Origin: Halovivax gelatinilyticus
GTDB taxonomy: Archaea; Halobacteriota; Halobacteria; Halobacteriales; Natrialbaceae
Direction: 5' to 3'
Assembly (NCBI RefSeq): GCF_024300625.1
Contig: NZ_CP101322.1
Location: 1,997,992-2,061,991 of the forward strand
Length of the DNA stretch: 64,000 bases
Shown: piece after piece, positions 1 to 8,596 of the stretch
How the letters are laid out: every line of letters starts with the position of its first letter
Position numbering within the stretch: the first letter of the stretch is position 1
Notes under the pieces: generated by a model
What the model was told of the DNA's origin: nothing
Database searches by the model: none
Seen by the model: only the letters and a program-made list of their open reading frames with translations
Position numbers and translations under genes: made by a program

Positions 1-1621
1 GTCCGAGGACGAGCCCGATCATCTCGCGCTCGCTCTCGGCTAAGTGTTCGAGTCGATCCTCGCGGACGGCGCCGTCGACGGTCCGGGCGATCACGACGTC
101 GAAGTCGCCGTCGAGCCAGACCCGCTCGACCCGCTCGAACGAGAGCGCCCCGAGGAGGTCGTCCATCGCGTCGTTGAACGCCTCGCGCAGCTCGCGCTCG
201 CGGCTCTCGATCCGCTCGGTCAGCGTCGCGATCTCCGAAGAGAGCGTTTCGATCGCCTCACGCGCCTCTTCGAGGCGATCCTGGTCGCCCTCCAGGTCGG
301 TAATTCGGTCCTCGAGCCGGTCGATCTCGTGGCGAGCGGTTTCGCGCTCGATCCGGGCCCGTTCGAGCTCGCCGTCCGCCTCGGCGTCCGTCTCCGCCTC
401 CCGGTCGGCGATCTCGGCGTCGAGTTCGTCGACCCGATTTCGAACGGTTTCGAGCCGTTCGCGTTGACTCTCGAGCGACGACCGGCGCTCGTCGCGCGTG
501 CGCTCGGCGTCGGCGAGTTCCTCCCGGCAGCGCTCGACGCGACGCCGGGCGCGTTCTGCGTCATCGATGGCGTCGGTGACCGCGTCGAGCTCGGGCGTGA
601 ACTCGCGACGGCGCTCCTTTTCGGCTTCGACGAGATCGGCCACCTCGTCGGTCGTCTCCTCGATCGTTTCGACCGGAACGTCCGAGCCGCACGTCCAGCA
701 AGTGAGTGCGTCGCCCGAGAGGGAGGCCTCGTACCCGAGCGAGCCGCGGGCGCCGGATTCGAGCATCTCCCGATTCGTCGAGAGTACCGACTGGAGGACC
801 TCGAGGCGCTCGTCGATCGTCTCGAGTTCGGCTTCGAGGCGCTCGCGCTCGCGCGTCAGTTCGTCGAGGTCTTCGGTTTCGACCGCGGCCTCGGCCTCGG
901 TGAGCTCCTCGGCCCGCTCGTCGACGCGCTCGTCGAGACGGTCGACGGACCCTTCGAGTTCTCGAACGCGCTCGCGGAGTCGATCACGCTCTGCGATTCG
1001 GTCGGCGCGCTCTTCTCGGAGCGATTCGAGTTCGTCGTCGGTCGATCGCTGTGTCGCGGCGAGGCGTTCGATCTCCTCGTCGAGTTCGTCGCGTCGCTCG
1101 ATGGCGCGCTCGCGCTCGTCCCGAACCCGTTCGATCTCGTCCGTCGTTCCCTCGAGTTCGCCGATCGTCCGTTCGAGTTCGCGCTTTCGGTCGAGCTTCT
1201 CGTGGCGCTCGCGTTCGAGCGTCTCGACGTCGAGTGGCTCGGTCAACAGGTTCTCGACGTCGTCCCCGCGGTCTATCGCTCGACGGAGCGCGTTCGTCGC
1301 GGTGAGCCCGGCGAAGCGTTCGAGAAGCAGCGTTTCGCGGTCGTCGGTGACGTGGCCCGCTCCCTCGATTGACAGGCCGTGCCGGGTCCGCTCGGCGACT
1401 CGTTCGACGCGATCACCGTCGATCTCGAGTTCGACGCGGGCCCGGTCGGCGTTCGTCCGAACGGTGACGTCGTCGGCCCCGACGCCGAAGAGGACGGCGC
1501 GAAGCAGTGAGCTCTTGTTCGTCGCGTTCGGCCCGGCGACGAGCGTGACGCCGGTGCCCGTCCGGAACGTGAGCCGATCGATGCCGCCGACGTCCTCGAC
1601 GGTCAGTTCGAGGTCACTCAC
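1..1621 (-). CDS. sph3: Archaea-specific SMC-related ATPase (Sph3-like), partial
   Basis: About 540 N-terminal codons are visible and the gene runs off the left edge. A P-loop (GPNATNKSS, residues 30-38, Asn where Walker A usually has Gly) is followed by a long Glu/Arg/Leu-rich coiled coil, a CxxC pair (Cys308 and Cys311, read CWTC) near the middle, and a second coiled coil. This is the SMC/Rad50 plan with a Rad50-like zinc hook. The start is GTG, overlapping the rdfA stop as GTGA, so the two genes are probably translationally coupled. In Haloferax volcanii the RdfA neighbour Sph3 is an SMC-like protein linked to cell shape. That order and the domain plan support the name; the role is inferred. 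The C-terminal ATPase half lies outside the window. Confidence 0.85.
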   Translation of the reverse strand, partial: MSDLELTVEDVGGIDRLTFRTGTGVTLVAGPNATNKSSLLRAVLFGVGADDVTVRTNADRARVELEIDGDRVERVAERTRHGLSIEGAGHVTDDRETLLLERFAGLTATNALRRAIDRGDDVENLLTEPLDVETLERERHEKLDRKRELERTIGELEGTTDEIERVRDERERAIERRDELDEEIERLAATQRSTDDELESLREERADRIAERDRLRERVRELEGSVDRLDERVDERAEELTEAEAAVETEDLDELTRERERLEAELETIDERLEVLQSVLSTNREMLESGARGSLGYEASLSGDALTCWTCGSDVPVETIEETTDEVADLVEAEKERRREFTPELDAVTDAIDDAERARRRVERCREELADAERTRDERRSSLESQRERLETVRNRVDELDAEIADREAETDAEADGELERARIERETARHEIDRLEDRITDLEGDQDRLEEAREAIETLSSEIATLTERIESRERELREAFNDAMDDLLGALSFERVERVWLDGDFDVVIARTVDGAVREDRLEHLAESEREMIGLVLG

Positions 1622-2256
1622 GAGCCGTCACCTCCCGTCGAGACGCTCGCCTCCAGGTCGGCGCTGTCTGACTCCGGCCGGCTGATGTAGCCGCGACGGA
1701 GCGCTCGTTCTAGCGCCACTGTCCGGTGGGTCTCGGCGCACTCGAGTTCGAAGGTGACGTTGACCGAGATGTCACCGACTGCTTCGAGTTCGCCTTTGTT
1801 TTCGAGCGATCGGATCGCTTCTGCCGCCTTCGTCTCGGCGTGCTGGCGCGTGATCGAGAGGGCGTCTCGTTCCCAATCGGAGTCGGGTTCCGGGTCGCGT
1901 TCGGCTCCGAGACACTCGGTGAGGTGGGTTCGAACGACGCCGTAGGAGACGAAATCGGCTTCCAGTTCGTCGATCGGAACCCCGTCGGTCCGGAGCGACG
2001 ACCGAACCTCGGCGGAAACGGTGTCGTCGTCCGCCGTGAGCCGATCGTACTTCGAGGCCGCTTCGTCGCCGAGTGTCGTGAGGCCGGCCATGTCCATCTC
2101 TCGACGGAGCATCGTCGTGTTGAGCCACCGGGCCAGCGCGCGATAGCCCATACGACCCGGACCGTCGGCGAGCCACCGATCGAGTAACGTTTCGTCGTAT
2201 CCCTCTAGCTCGCGTTCGTCCAGCACGCGACACACCTTGCAGCCGTAGTCGGTCAT
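1618..2256 (-). CDS. rdfA: Rod-determining factor RdfA family protein
   Basis: A 212-residue acidic protein beginning MTDYGCKVCRV, the N-terminal signature of the haloarchaeal RdfA family, which promotes the rod form in Haloferax volcanii. The reading frame is open further upstream to 2331, with other Met codons at 2268 and beyond. A TATA-like element (tataaata, 2280-2287) sits about 28 nt from the ATG at 2256, which fits a leaderless transcript starting there. The stop overlaps the GTG of the downstream SMC-like gene. Family assignment is from the conserved N-terminus and the operon partner; the biochemical mechanism is not known from sequence. Confidence 0.8.
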   Translation of the reverse strand: MTDYGCKVCRVLDERELEGYDETLLDRWLADGPGRMGYRALARWLNTTMLRREMDMAGLTTLGDEAASKYDRLTADDDTVSAEVRSSLRTDGVPIDELEADFVSYGVVRTHLTECLGAERDPEPDSDWERDALSITRQHAETKAAEAIRSLENKGELEAVGDISVNVTFELECAETHRTVALERALRRGYISRPESDSADLEASVSTGGDGS

Positions 2257-2279
2257 TGGCCGAGTCATGTCGTTGTGGA

Positions 2280-2287
2280 TATAAATA
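2280..2287 (-). promoter_or_regulatory. TATA-like box of rdfA-sph3
   Basis: The AT-only octamer tataaata is centred about 28 nt upstream of the rdfA ATG at 2256, the spacing of haloarchaeal leaderless promoters. It is the main reason for choosing 2256 over upstream Met codons. Confidence 0.5.
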
Positions 2288-2368
2288 GTGTCCGCTTCGG
2301 TCGATTCGGGCATACGAACTGGGCTCAGCACGAGCCTCCCGTCAACTCGGAGCTACCACTCTCGTTCG

Positions 2369-2614
2369 TCACCCTACGTTCCCGGTGACGGAAGCTATCG
2401 CTCGGTCGCCGCCCAGGGGGACGAGGTCGAACTCCGACCCCCGGTCTTTCACGGCGACGCTCTGCGCGTCGAGACCGGAGAACGCGAGAACCGGCGCTTC
2501 GCCGACCGACGCGGGCGGCCAGTCCAGCCCGACGACATCGTGGGCGTCGGGATAACCGGTCTCGACCAGCGTGGCGATGCCATCTCCCGTTTCGAACGGC
2601 CGGTCCACGATCAT
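2369..2614 (-). CDS. Small hypothetical haloarchaeal protein
   Basis: An 81-residue acidic protein (MIVDRPFETGDGIATL...) with GC-rich third positions and no membrane segment or cysteines. I do not recognise the family. The amino-acid composition (Asp/Glu/Gly/Val rich) looks like real haloarchaeal protein, unlike the Arg/Ser-rich antisense frames. It is co-directional with rdfA, with a 112-nt gap that includes the rdfA promoter, so it is probably a separate unit. The start ATG at 2614 is the first in frame. Moderate confidence that it is coding. Confidence 0.5.
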   Translation of the reverse strand: MIVDRPFETGDGIATLVETGYPDAHDVVGLDWPPASVGEAPVLAFSGLDAQSVAVKDRGSEFDLVPLGGDRAIASVTGNVG

Positions 2615-3016
2615 AAACGGGGCGGTTGAACCTGCGAGGATGGCTTATCGGTCGTACGGGTTTCGATACCCGACCCCACGCCACCGTCGACTGGTTTGGT
2701 ATATCTTCGCACGTTTGCCGACGTCCGTCACTGTGATCAGGACTCTGCCAAGTGAAATAACGAACTTAGGGTGTTATAGACTGGCCGGGCGTAGTTGATT
2801 TTCTGCCGATCAAAGACCGGGAGTTGGATTTCGTGCTGGCGGATCTGGCCGAGCCATCGAATCCGGATTGAGCCACCGGATCAACTCTCCTGTGAAGTGG
2901 TGCTCGACCGATGGACCGCTCGAACATCGGATCGAGGCGAGTGGTTCGGCGTGGACCACGGGCTATTCGCTCGGCGACGAGTCGATCCTCGATCCGATCG
3001 AGTAAAACGAGAGCCG
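2615..3016. other. Intergenic region without a convincing gene
   Basis: Roughly 400 bp between the small hypothetical gene and livK. On the plus strand a short open stretch (about 2777-2870) translates to a protein-like segment ending at a TGA, but it has no start codon and follows a stop closely, so it looks like at most a gene remnant. Base composition is less GC-rich than the neighbours. No RNA gene or clear terminator seen. Confidence 0.4.
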
Positions 3017-4237
3017 TTAGAGCTGCAGTTCGGACGTCGCGTACTCCTCGGGCGAGACGATCTCGCTGTTCATGTCCTGGATCTGGTTGACGGGCGTCAG
3101 CGCGTTCTCGTTCTCGCCGTCATCGTTGAATTCGATCGGCGGCATCGCGAGGAGGTGATCTTCCACGCGTATGTTCGAGAGCGCCTCGTTCACGTCGTCC
3201 GGATCGGTGCTTCCCGCCTCCTCGATCGCGGCGATCGCGACTTCCGTCGCCGCATACGAGATCCCCCCGACCATGCCGATCTGATCGCCCGTCTCCTCCA
3301 GGTAGTCGTCCGAGATTTCGCCGTAGCGATCGAGCGAGTGGTCGACGGTGGTGATCGTGTTGGTGAGTCCGTTGACCGAATCGCCGAGTTCCTGGAAGAT
3401 GTCGTCGTCGGCGAACGTTGTCGAGGTGCAACAGGCGATGTGGTCCGGCCAGTAGTCCTGTTCTTCCATCGCCTGGATGGCGAGTTGACCGCCCGGGACG
3501 TACGACGTGATGCTGATGGCGTCCGGATCGGCCTGTTCGAGTGCGGTAATCTGCGTATCGAGACTCGCCGGGCCGAACGGGTAGGACTGCTCTTCGACGA
3601 TCTCGACGCCTGCGTCGGGGAGGTGGTCGCGAAGCCCATCGGCGGTCTCCTGTCCGAACGTGTTGTCGACGTACAGCAGGCCGATGGTATCGAACGTACC
3701 GCCGGCGTTTCGGATGGCCTCGGGGTGCAACTCGGCGAAGTCGACCGCCTGACCGTACTGGTGAGGCTGCGGTCGGTAGGCGTACTCGAGCCCGCGACCG
3801 GTCAGAATGTCTCGATCGGAGCCGACCGTCACGACGAACGGAACCTGTTCACGGTCTGCCTGCTGGGTCGCCGACATCGTCGCCGGCGAGGTGACGGCTC
3901 CGAGGACGATGTCCGCGCCGTCGTTTACCAGCTCGGTGGTGATCTCGGCGCCGAGTTCCTGTGCGCCCTGATTGTCGCCTTCGACGACTTCGATCTCCGC
4001 GCCGTCGAGCGATTCGATCCCGCCGTTTTCGTTCTTGTGTTTGGCGGCGAGCTTAACGGCCTCATTCGCGTGATTGCCGTCGCGGGCGACGTCTCCCGTT
4101 AACGGATGATTCGAACCGATGACTACCGCGTCGGAGTCGTCTTCGCCCATGCAGCCGGCGAGTGCAGCTATCGACGCCGCCCCTGCGGTCGCGGCGAGAT
4201 ATGTACGTCTGGTTGTGTGAGGTGTGCGATCACTCAT
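3017..4237 (-). CDS. livK: ABC transporter substrate-binding lipoprotein, LivK/Peripla_BP_6 type
   Basis: 406 residues. Twin-arginine signal (Arg10-Arg11) and lipobox with Cys29 (LAGC), so it is expected to be Tat-exported and lipid-anchored. The mature part is a type I periplasmic-binding fold of the LivK family, starting VVIGSNHPLTGDVARDG, the usual motif of branched-chain amino acid and aromatic/carboxylic acid binding proteins. It is separated from livHMGF (10.16-13.7 kb) by a block of acyl-CoA catabolic genes and transcribed away from them, which suggests it feeds that pathway rather than general amino acid uptake. A TATA-like box lies about 33 nt upstream. The ligand is unknown. Confidence 0.9.
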   Translation of the reverse strand: MSDRTPHTTRRTYLAATAGAASIAALAGCMGEDDSDAVVIGSNHPLTGDVARDGNHANEAVKLAAKHKNENGGIESLDGAEIEVVEGDNQGAQELGAEITTELVNDGADIVLGAVTSPATMSATQQADREQVPFVVTVGSDRDILTGRGLEYAYRPQPHQYGQAVDFAELHPEAIRNAGGTFDTIGLLYVDNTFGQETADGLRDHLPDAGVEIVEEQSYPFGPASLDTQITALEQADPDAISITSYVPGGQLAIQAMEEQDYWPDHIACCTSTTFADDDIFQELGDSVNGLTNTITTVDHSLDRYGEISDDYLEETGDQIGMVGGISYAATEVAIAAIEEAGSTDPDDVNEALSNIRVEDHLLAMPPIEFNDDGENENALTPVNQIQDMNSEIVSPEEYATSELQL

Positions 4238-4267
4238 CTTCAGGTGTGTGCTAACGAGTATGAGGGG

Positions 4268-4273
4268 ATAAAA
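4268..4273 (-). promoter_or_regulatory. TATA-like box of livK
   Basis: The plus-strand ataaaa (TTTTAT on the transcribed direction) lies about 33 nt before the livK ATG at 4237. The 4238-4415 spacer is a divergent promoter region shared with the maoC operon. Confidence 0.45.
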
Positions 4274-4382
4274 CTTTTGTCAAATCGACAGATAACCGTC
4301 TCGACAGCATACAGTCACGGGACTTCGTTCGCTCGCAGATCCGGTCTCCCCGCGGTGGATCGAACGTTCCGCGGACTGAACG

Positions 4383-4392
4383 CTTATGTAAG
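4383..4392 (+). promoter_or_regulatory. TATA-like box of the maoC operon
   Basis: cttatgtaag is centred about 28 nt before the ATG at 4416, consistent with a leaderless transcript that begins the MaoC-thiolase-DUF35 operon. Confidence 0.45.
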
Positions 4393-4415
4393 TACCAGCC
4401 AATGGTCAACCCAGA

Positions 4416-4889
4416 ATGACACGGCGTGAACCCACGGCCGAGCAGTGGTACTTCGAAGAGATCGAGGTCGGAGAGACGTTCGCGATCCCTTCGAAGACGA
4501 TCACGAACACACACTTCGTCACGTTCGCCGGCCTCACCGGCGACTTCCACCCGATCCACCTAGACGAACACTACGCACGCGAAGAAACCCCGTTCGACAG
4601 CCGGGTCGCCCACGGCATGATGATCACGATGTTCACCATCGTCGGTGCCTCTTCGCTCTCGGACCATCTCCACGAGTCGGCGATCGCGTTTCTCAACCAG
4701 TCCTCGGGCTTTCTGAATCCGGTATTCGAAGGTGACACGATCTATCCCGAACTCGAAGTGAGCGAGAAAGAAGACAAGGGTGGAAAGGGGATCGTCACCC
4801 TCGCCTCTCGCGTCTTCAACCAGAACGACGAACAGGTTCTCGAGGGCGAACTCGAGATCCTGGTAAAAAAGCGCAAGGGTGGCGACTGA
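4416..4889 (+). CDS. MaoC family (R)-specific enoyl-CoA hydratase
   Basis: 157 residues, a single hotdog domain. The hydratase motif GDFHPIHLD (residues 42-50) supplies the expected catalytic Asp43 and His48, and AHGMM follows. Predicted to add water to an enoyl-CoA in the cytosol. It opens an operon with a thiolase-like protein (one base away from the chosen start) and a DUF35 protein. In actinobacterial steroid degradation a MaoC hydratase, a DUF35 domain and an Ltp2-type aldolase form one complex; the same three parts occur here in order. Substrate not predictable. Confidence 0.88.
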   Translation: MTRREPTAEQWYFEEIEVGETFAIPSKTITNTHFVTFAGLTGDFHPIHLDEHYAREETPFDSRVAHGMMITMFTIVGASSLSDHLHESAIAFLNQSSGFLNPVFEGDTIYPELEVSEKEDKGGKGIVTLASRVFNQNDEQVLEGELEILVKKRKGGD

Positions 4890-4890
4890 G

Positions 4891-6060
4891 ATGGGCGCTG
4901 ACGCCTACATCGCCGGGGCGTACGAACACCCGACACGCGAGGCGCCGGAGACGTCGACGATGCAACTGCACGCGGCGGTCGCTCGCGGAGCCCTCGACGA
5001 CGCCGGCCTCTCGCTCGTCGACGTTGACGGCTACCTGACGGCGGGCGTCCCGGAGTACACCTTCGCGCTCCAGCCGCTGACGATGGCCGACTACCTCGGA
5101 CTCGACGTCTCGTTCGTCGATTCGACCGACGTCGGTGGCTCGTCCTACCTGAGCCACGTCGGCCACGCGGTCTCGGCGATCCGAGACGGCACGTGCGACG
5201 TCGCGCTGATCACTCTCGCAGGTCGACCGCGCTCGCGGGCGCAAGCCACCGGTTCCGGCGTTCGGGAACTCCGGACGATGCAAGATAGTTTCGAGCGCAT
5301 CTACGGCTCGACGCCCATCTCACAGTACGCGATGACCGCGCGTCGCCACGCTCACGAGTACGGAACGACGCGCGAGCAACTGGCGGCGATCCGCGTCGCT
5401 GCGTCCCGCCACGCCCAGTACAACGACGACGCGATGTACCCCGACCCGGTCACCGTCGAGGACGTCATCGACTCGCCGCCGGTGGCCGAGCCGCTCCACC
5501 TCCTCGACTGTTGTGTCATCTCGGACGGCGGCGGTGCCCTGGTCGTCGTCTCCGAAGAGGTCGCCTCACAGCTAGACCGGGAGGCGGTTCCCGTTCTGGG
5601 CCACGGCGAGGCGATCGGCCACCGCGACGGCGGGCGCGCCGACGTGACGCGGACGGCCGCACGCGAGTCGGGATCGCGGGCGTTCGAGGAGGCCGGACTG
5701 GAGCCGGCCGACGTCGACTACGTCTCGATCTACGACTCGTTCACCATCACCGTCTTGCTCGCACTCGAGGATCTGGGATTCTGCGAGAAGGGTGCCGGCG
5801 GCGAGTTCGTCGAAGGCGGGACGCTCGAAGCGCCCGACGGCGACCTCCCGTTCAACACCGACGGCGGCAGCCTCTGTTCGAACCATCCCGGTAACCGCGG
5901 TGGCATGACGAAGGTCATCGAGGCGGTCCGCCAACTGCGTGGCGAGGCGGCCACGCCGGTGCAAGTCGACGCGGACGTGGCGCTCGCCCACGGCACCGGC
6001 GGCGTCCTGGGGACGAGACACAGCGCGTCGACGCTCGTGCTCGGGGGGACCGAACCGTGA
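4891..6060 (+). CDS. Thiolase-superfamily protein (SCP-x/Ltp-like, probable aldolase or acyltransferase)
   Basis: 389 residues of thiolase fold. Family marks are DVALITLAGRPRS, LDCCVISDGGGALVV, and a C-terminal CSNHPGNRGG and HGTGG. Where a biosynthetic or degradative thiolase has its nucleophilic Cys, this protein reads VDSTDVGGSSYLSHVG, so the N-terminal Cys is missing, as in Ltp-type thiolase homologues that work as retro-aldolases with DUF35 partners. Start chosen at ATG 4891, one base after the MaoC stop; an in-frame GTG at 4879 would overlap MaoC. The stop overlaps the DUF35 start (GTGA). It may cleave a beta-hydroxyacyl-CoA aldolically, or act as an unusual thiolase. Confidence 0.85.
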   Translation: MGADAYIAGAYEHPTREAPETSTMQLHAAVARGALDDAGLSLVDVDGYLTAGVPEYTFALQPLTMADYLGLDVSFVDSTDVGGSSYLSHVGHAVSAIRDGTCDVALITLAGRPRSRAQATGSGVRELRTMQDSFERIYGSTPISQYAMTARRHAHEYGTTREQLAAIRVAASRHAQYNDDAMYPDPVTVEDVIDSPPVAEPLHLLDCCVISDGGGALVVVSEEVASQLDREAVPVLGHGEAIGHRDGGRADVTRTAARESGSRAFEEAGLEPADVDYVSIYDSFTITVLLALEDLGFCEKGAGGEFVEGGTLEAPDGDLPFNTDGGSLCSNHPGNRGGMTKVIEAVRQLRGEAATPVQVDADVALAHGTGGVLGTRHSASTLVLGGTEP

Positions 6061-6473
6061 GCGACGCGTGGGAGCCCCGCCCGGTGCCGGACGTGACGCC
6101 GGAGACTGCCGAATACTGGGCGGCCGCCGCCGACGGTGATCTGCTCGTCGGCACCTGTGAGGCGTGCGAGGCCGTATTTCACTACCCGCGGGCCCACTGC
6201 CCTGATTGCTTCTCTGAAGCTGTATCGACGACCACGGCCGCGGGCACGGCCCGGCTCTACACGTTCGCTTCACCCGAACGCATCGAGGGCTGGCCAGACG
6301 AACATCGACCGCTGATCGTCGCCCAGGTCGAACTCGACGAGGGTCCGCGACTGATCACCAACGTCGTCGATGCCGACCCGTCGGCGCTCTCGATCGGCGA
6401 CCGAGTCGCGGTCCGGTTCGTCCCGACCGACCGTGACGACGTGGCGATCCCGGTGTTCGAGCCGGTCGACTGA
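6057..6473 (+). CDS. Zn-ribbon/OB-fold protein, DUF35 family (thiolase/aldolase partner)
   Basis: 138 residues. An N-terminal rubredoxin-like zinc ribbon has Cys34, Cys37, Cys48 and Cys51 (CEAC...CPDC), followed by an OB-fold with RLYTFASPERI and GDRVAVRFVP. DUF35 proteins bind thiolase-family enzymes and help channel acyl-CoA substrates. The GTG start overlaps the preceding thiolase stop by four bases, strongly suggesting stoichiometric expression with it. Confidence 0.9.
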   Translation: MSDAWEPRPVPDVTPETAEYWAAAADGDLLVGTCEACEAVFHYPRAHCPDCFSEAVSTTTAAGTARLYTFASPERIEGWPDEHRPLIVAQVELDEGPRLITNVVDADPSALSIGDRVAVRFVPTDRDDVAIPVFEPVD

Positions 6474-6598
6474 GCGGTTCGTTCGGGTGGCCGACCGGCC
6501 CGACTTCGTCCCGAAACTGACGGCTGCCTGACGTCGATTCGTTCGAGCGTAGCCGGGAGGCGTACACTTTTGTGAGTCGCTCGCTTTGAAGCGGCTGT

Positions 6599-7135
6599 AT
6601 GCCACAAGTCGTAGGTATCGACCACGTCGGTATCGCGGTTACCGATCTGGACGAAGCGGTCGAGACGTTCGAGTCGCTGCTCGGCGACGACGCCGAGGTC
6701 CACCGAATCGATCCGGGCAAAGAGTACGACGACGACGGAAACGTCGTCGAGGAGATTCGATTCGCCTACCTCGATTCCGGTAACGGCGTCATGCTCGAAC
6801 TCATGCAGCCGGGGACGGTCGGCGAAGGTGCGATCGGACGCTACCTCGAACAAAACGGCGAGGGGATCCACCACGTGAGCATGTGGGTCGAACCGAAGAG
6901 CGAGTTCGCCCAGTTCTTCGAGGTGCTCTCGGAACTCGGCTTCGCGACCGTCGGCGACGAACCCTGGCGATCGGATCCGCGCGCAGAGCGCGACAACGTC
7001 TACACCTACCTCCACCCGAAGTCCGCCCACGGTACCCTGATCGAACTCATCTCGCCGTACGAGGTCGAAGACGGCGTCATGCAGACCCGGGAGACGGCCG
7101 AAGACGCCGGGCGCGACTGGCCGATCGATGGCTGA
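6599..7135 (+). CDS. VOC (glyoxalase/methylmalonyl-CoA epimerase-like) protein
   Basis: 178 residues with two VOC half-modules, IDHVGIAVTDLDEA (His9 a likely metal ligand) and GIHHVSMWV, then TLIELISP. This is the layout of methylmalonyl-CoA epimerase and related acyl-CoA-acting VOC metalloenzymes. Length is somewhat greater than the usual epimerase and the middle is acidic. It follows the hydratase-aldolase operon after 125 bp and precedes a thioesterase gene. If the aldolase releases propionyl-CoA, an epimerase would be a logical downstream step, but no mutase is seen here. Confidence 0.75.
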   Translation: MPQVVGIDHVGIAVTDLDEAVETFESLLGDDAEVHRIDPGKEYDDDGNVVEEIRFAYLDSGNGVMLELMQPGTVGEGAIGRYLEQNGEGIHHVSMWVEPKSEFAQFFEVLSELGFATVGDEPWRSDPRAERDNVYTYLHPKSAHGTLIELISPYEVEDGVMQTRETAEDAGRDWPIDG

Positions 7136-7156
7136 ATCGACGCGACCTGCTCGCCG

Positions 7157-7561
7157 ATGAGCCTCGAACACGAGTGGACGGTTCGCTTCGGCGACGTCGA
7201 CCTCGCGGGCGTGATCTACTATCCTGGACTCTTCGATCGCTTCGTCCGGACCGTCGAGGACGCCATGGCCGCGGCCGGCTACCCGTTCGCGACGATGCTC
7301 GAAGACGCCGTCGGGATGCCGATCGTCCACGCAGAGGCCGACCTCCATCGGCCGATCCGACTCGGCGAGACGGTGACGATCGCGGTGACGCCGACTGTCG
7401 GCGAGACGTCGGTTCGCTTCGCATTCGAGTGTACCGTCGACGGCGACGTCGTCGCCGAGGGCGAGCAGGTCCAGACACTGATCGACCTCGAGTCGTTCGA
7501 CCCGATCGCGGTCCCCGACGACCTCGCCGTCGCGCTCGAAGCGCTCGGGGCGGACGATTGA
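7157..7561 (+). CDS. Acyl-CoA thioesterase, 4HBT hotdog family (YbgC-like)
   Basis: 134 residues, one hotdog domain beginning WTVRFGDVDLAGVIYYPGLF, the YbgC/4-hydroxybenzoyl-CoA thioesterase signature with the catalytic Asp in the DVDLAG segment. It would hydrolyse an acyl-CoA, recycling CoA from a dead-end or end-product thioester. It lies 21 nt after the VOC gene and is probably cotranscribed with it. Confidence 0.85.
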   Translation: MSLEHEWTVRFGDVDLAGVIYYPGLFDRFVRTVEDAMAAAGYPFATMLEDAVGMPIVHAEADLHRPIRLGETVTIAVTPTVGETSVRFAFECTVDGDVVAEGEQVQTLIDLESFDPIAVPDDLAVALEALGADD

Positions 7562-7687
7562 CATCCCGAGGCGCGTACTGTTGACCGACGCGCGCCGATT
7601 CAACCGAGTGGTTCCAACCGCGAGCCCGGAACCGATCGCCTTCGAGTGGTCCAAAGATTCAACACCGTTCGCCACCCAGTCGCGTCA

Positions 7688-8503
7688 ATGACGGCTTCGA
7701 ACGGTGGAACCGTCCGTTACACTGCCGAGGGACCGATCGCGACCATCGTCTTCGACCGTCCGTCGCGTCGAAACGCGCTCACCCGCGAGATGGTAGAGAC
7801 GTTTCTCGCGTCGATTCGGGCGGCCGAGGAGCGACCGGAGATCAGAGCGATCGTCGTCGCCGGTGCCGATGGCGACTTCTGTGCGGGCGGCGACATCGAC
7901 GAGCTGATTCCAGCGTACGTCGACGACATCGACGACGAGTCGTTCGGGCCGGACGACGAACTGTTCGCCTTCGCCCTTCGGTACGAGTCGATTTCGACGC
8001 CGATCGTCGCGGCGGTCACCGGTGCCTGCATCGGGGCCGGGATGGAACTGCTCCACGCGACCGATATCAGGATCGCCGGCGAGTCGGCCGAATTCGGCCA
8101 CCAGGAGCCGCGGTGGGGGCTGTTTCCCGCCGGCGGTGCCACGGTTCGCCTGCCGCGGCAGGTGCCCTACTGTCGAGCGATGGAGTACCTGCTGACCGGC
8201 GATCGATTCGACGCCGAACACGCCCGCCAGGCCGGTCTGGTCAACGAGGTCGTCCCCTCGGCGGACGTCCGAGACCGGGCCCGCACCGTCGCCGAGTCGA
8301 TCGCTGCGAACAGTCCGACAGCCGTCGCAGCGATCAAGTCGTCCGTCGTGGGCGGTCTCGACCGACGGATGACGGACGCGTTCGCCCTCGAAGCTGAACT
8401 GGCCCGGGAAGCCTGGACGAGCGCCGACGCCGCGGAGGGAATCGCCGCGTTCCGCGAGGGGCGACCACCGTCGTTCGACGATGGCTCGTCCGACGCCGAC
8501 TGA
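7688..8503 (+). CDS. Enoyl-CoA hydratase/isomerase family protein
   Basis: 271 residues of crotonase fold: first oxyanion segment DFCAGGDID (about 63-71), second GACIGAGMELLHATDIRIA with Glu, then HQEPRWGLFPAGGAT placing the second acidic catalytic residue. Both Glu positions expected of a hydratase appear to be filled. ATG at 7688 chosen; an upstream in-frame codon at 7646 would add residues with no family similarity. Part of the acyl-CoA island. Confidence 0.88.
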   Translation: MTASNGGTVRYTAEGPIATIVFDRPSRRNALTREMVETFLASIRAAEERPEIRAIVVAGADGDFCAGGDIDELIPAYVDDIDDESFGPDDELFAFALRYESISTPIVAAVTGACIGAGMELLHATDIRIAGESAEFGHQEPRWGLFPAGGATVRLPRQVPYCRAMEYLLTGDRFDAEHARQAGLVNEVVPSADVRDRARTVAESIAANSPTAVAAIKSSVVGGLDRRMTDAFALEAELAREAWTSADAAEGIAAFREGRPPSFDDGSSDAD

Positions 8504-8596
8504 CGCACCGTCGAGCGATCGCTGATACGGACCGTCGAACGACTCACCCAACGCTTAACCCCGGAGGCGTGAATCTGTGTAACGACACCGATACTC

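Noticed and set aside
44-1372. 442-residue plus-strand open frame over the SMC-like gene
   Set aside because: It is antisense to the minus-strand coiled-coil protein, which has a P-loop and CxxC; high-GC DNA opens such antisense frames.
2777-2870. Small protein-like open stretch on plus strand
   Set aside because: No start codon and an upstream stop; at most a remnant, not listed as a gene.
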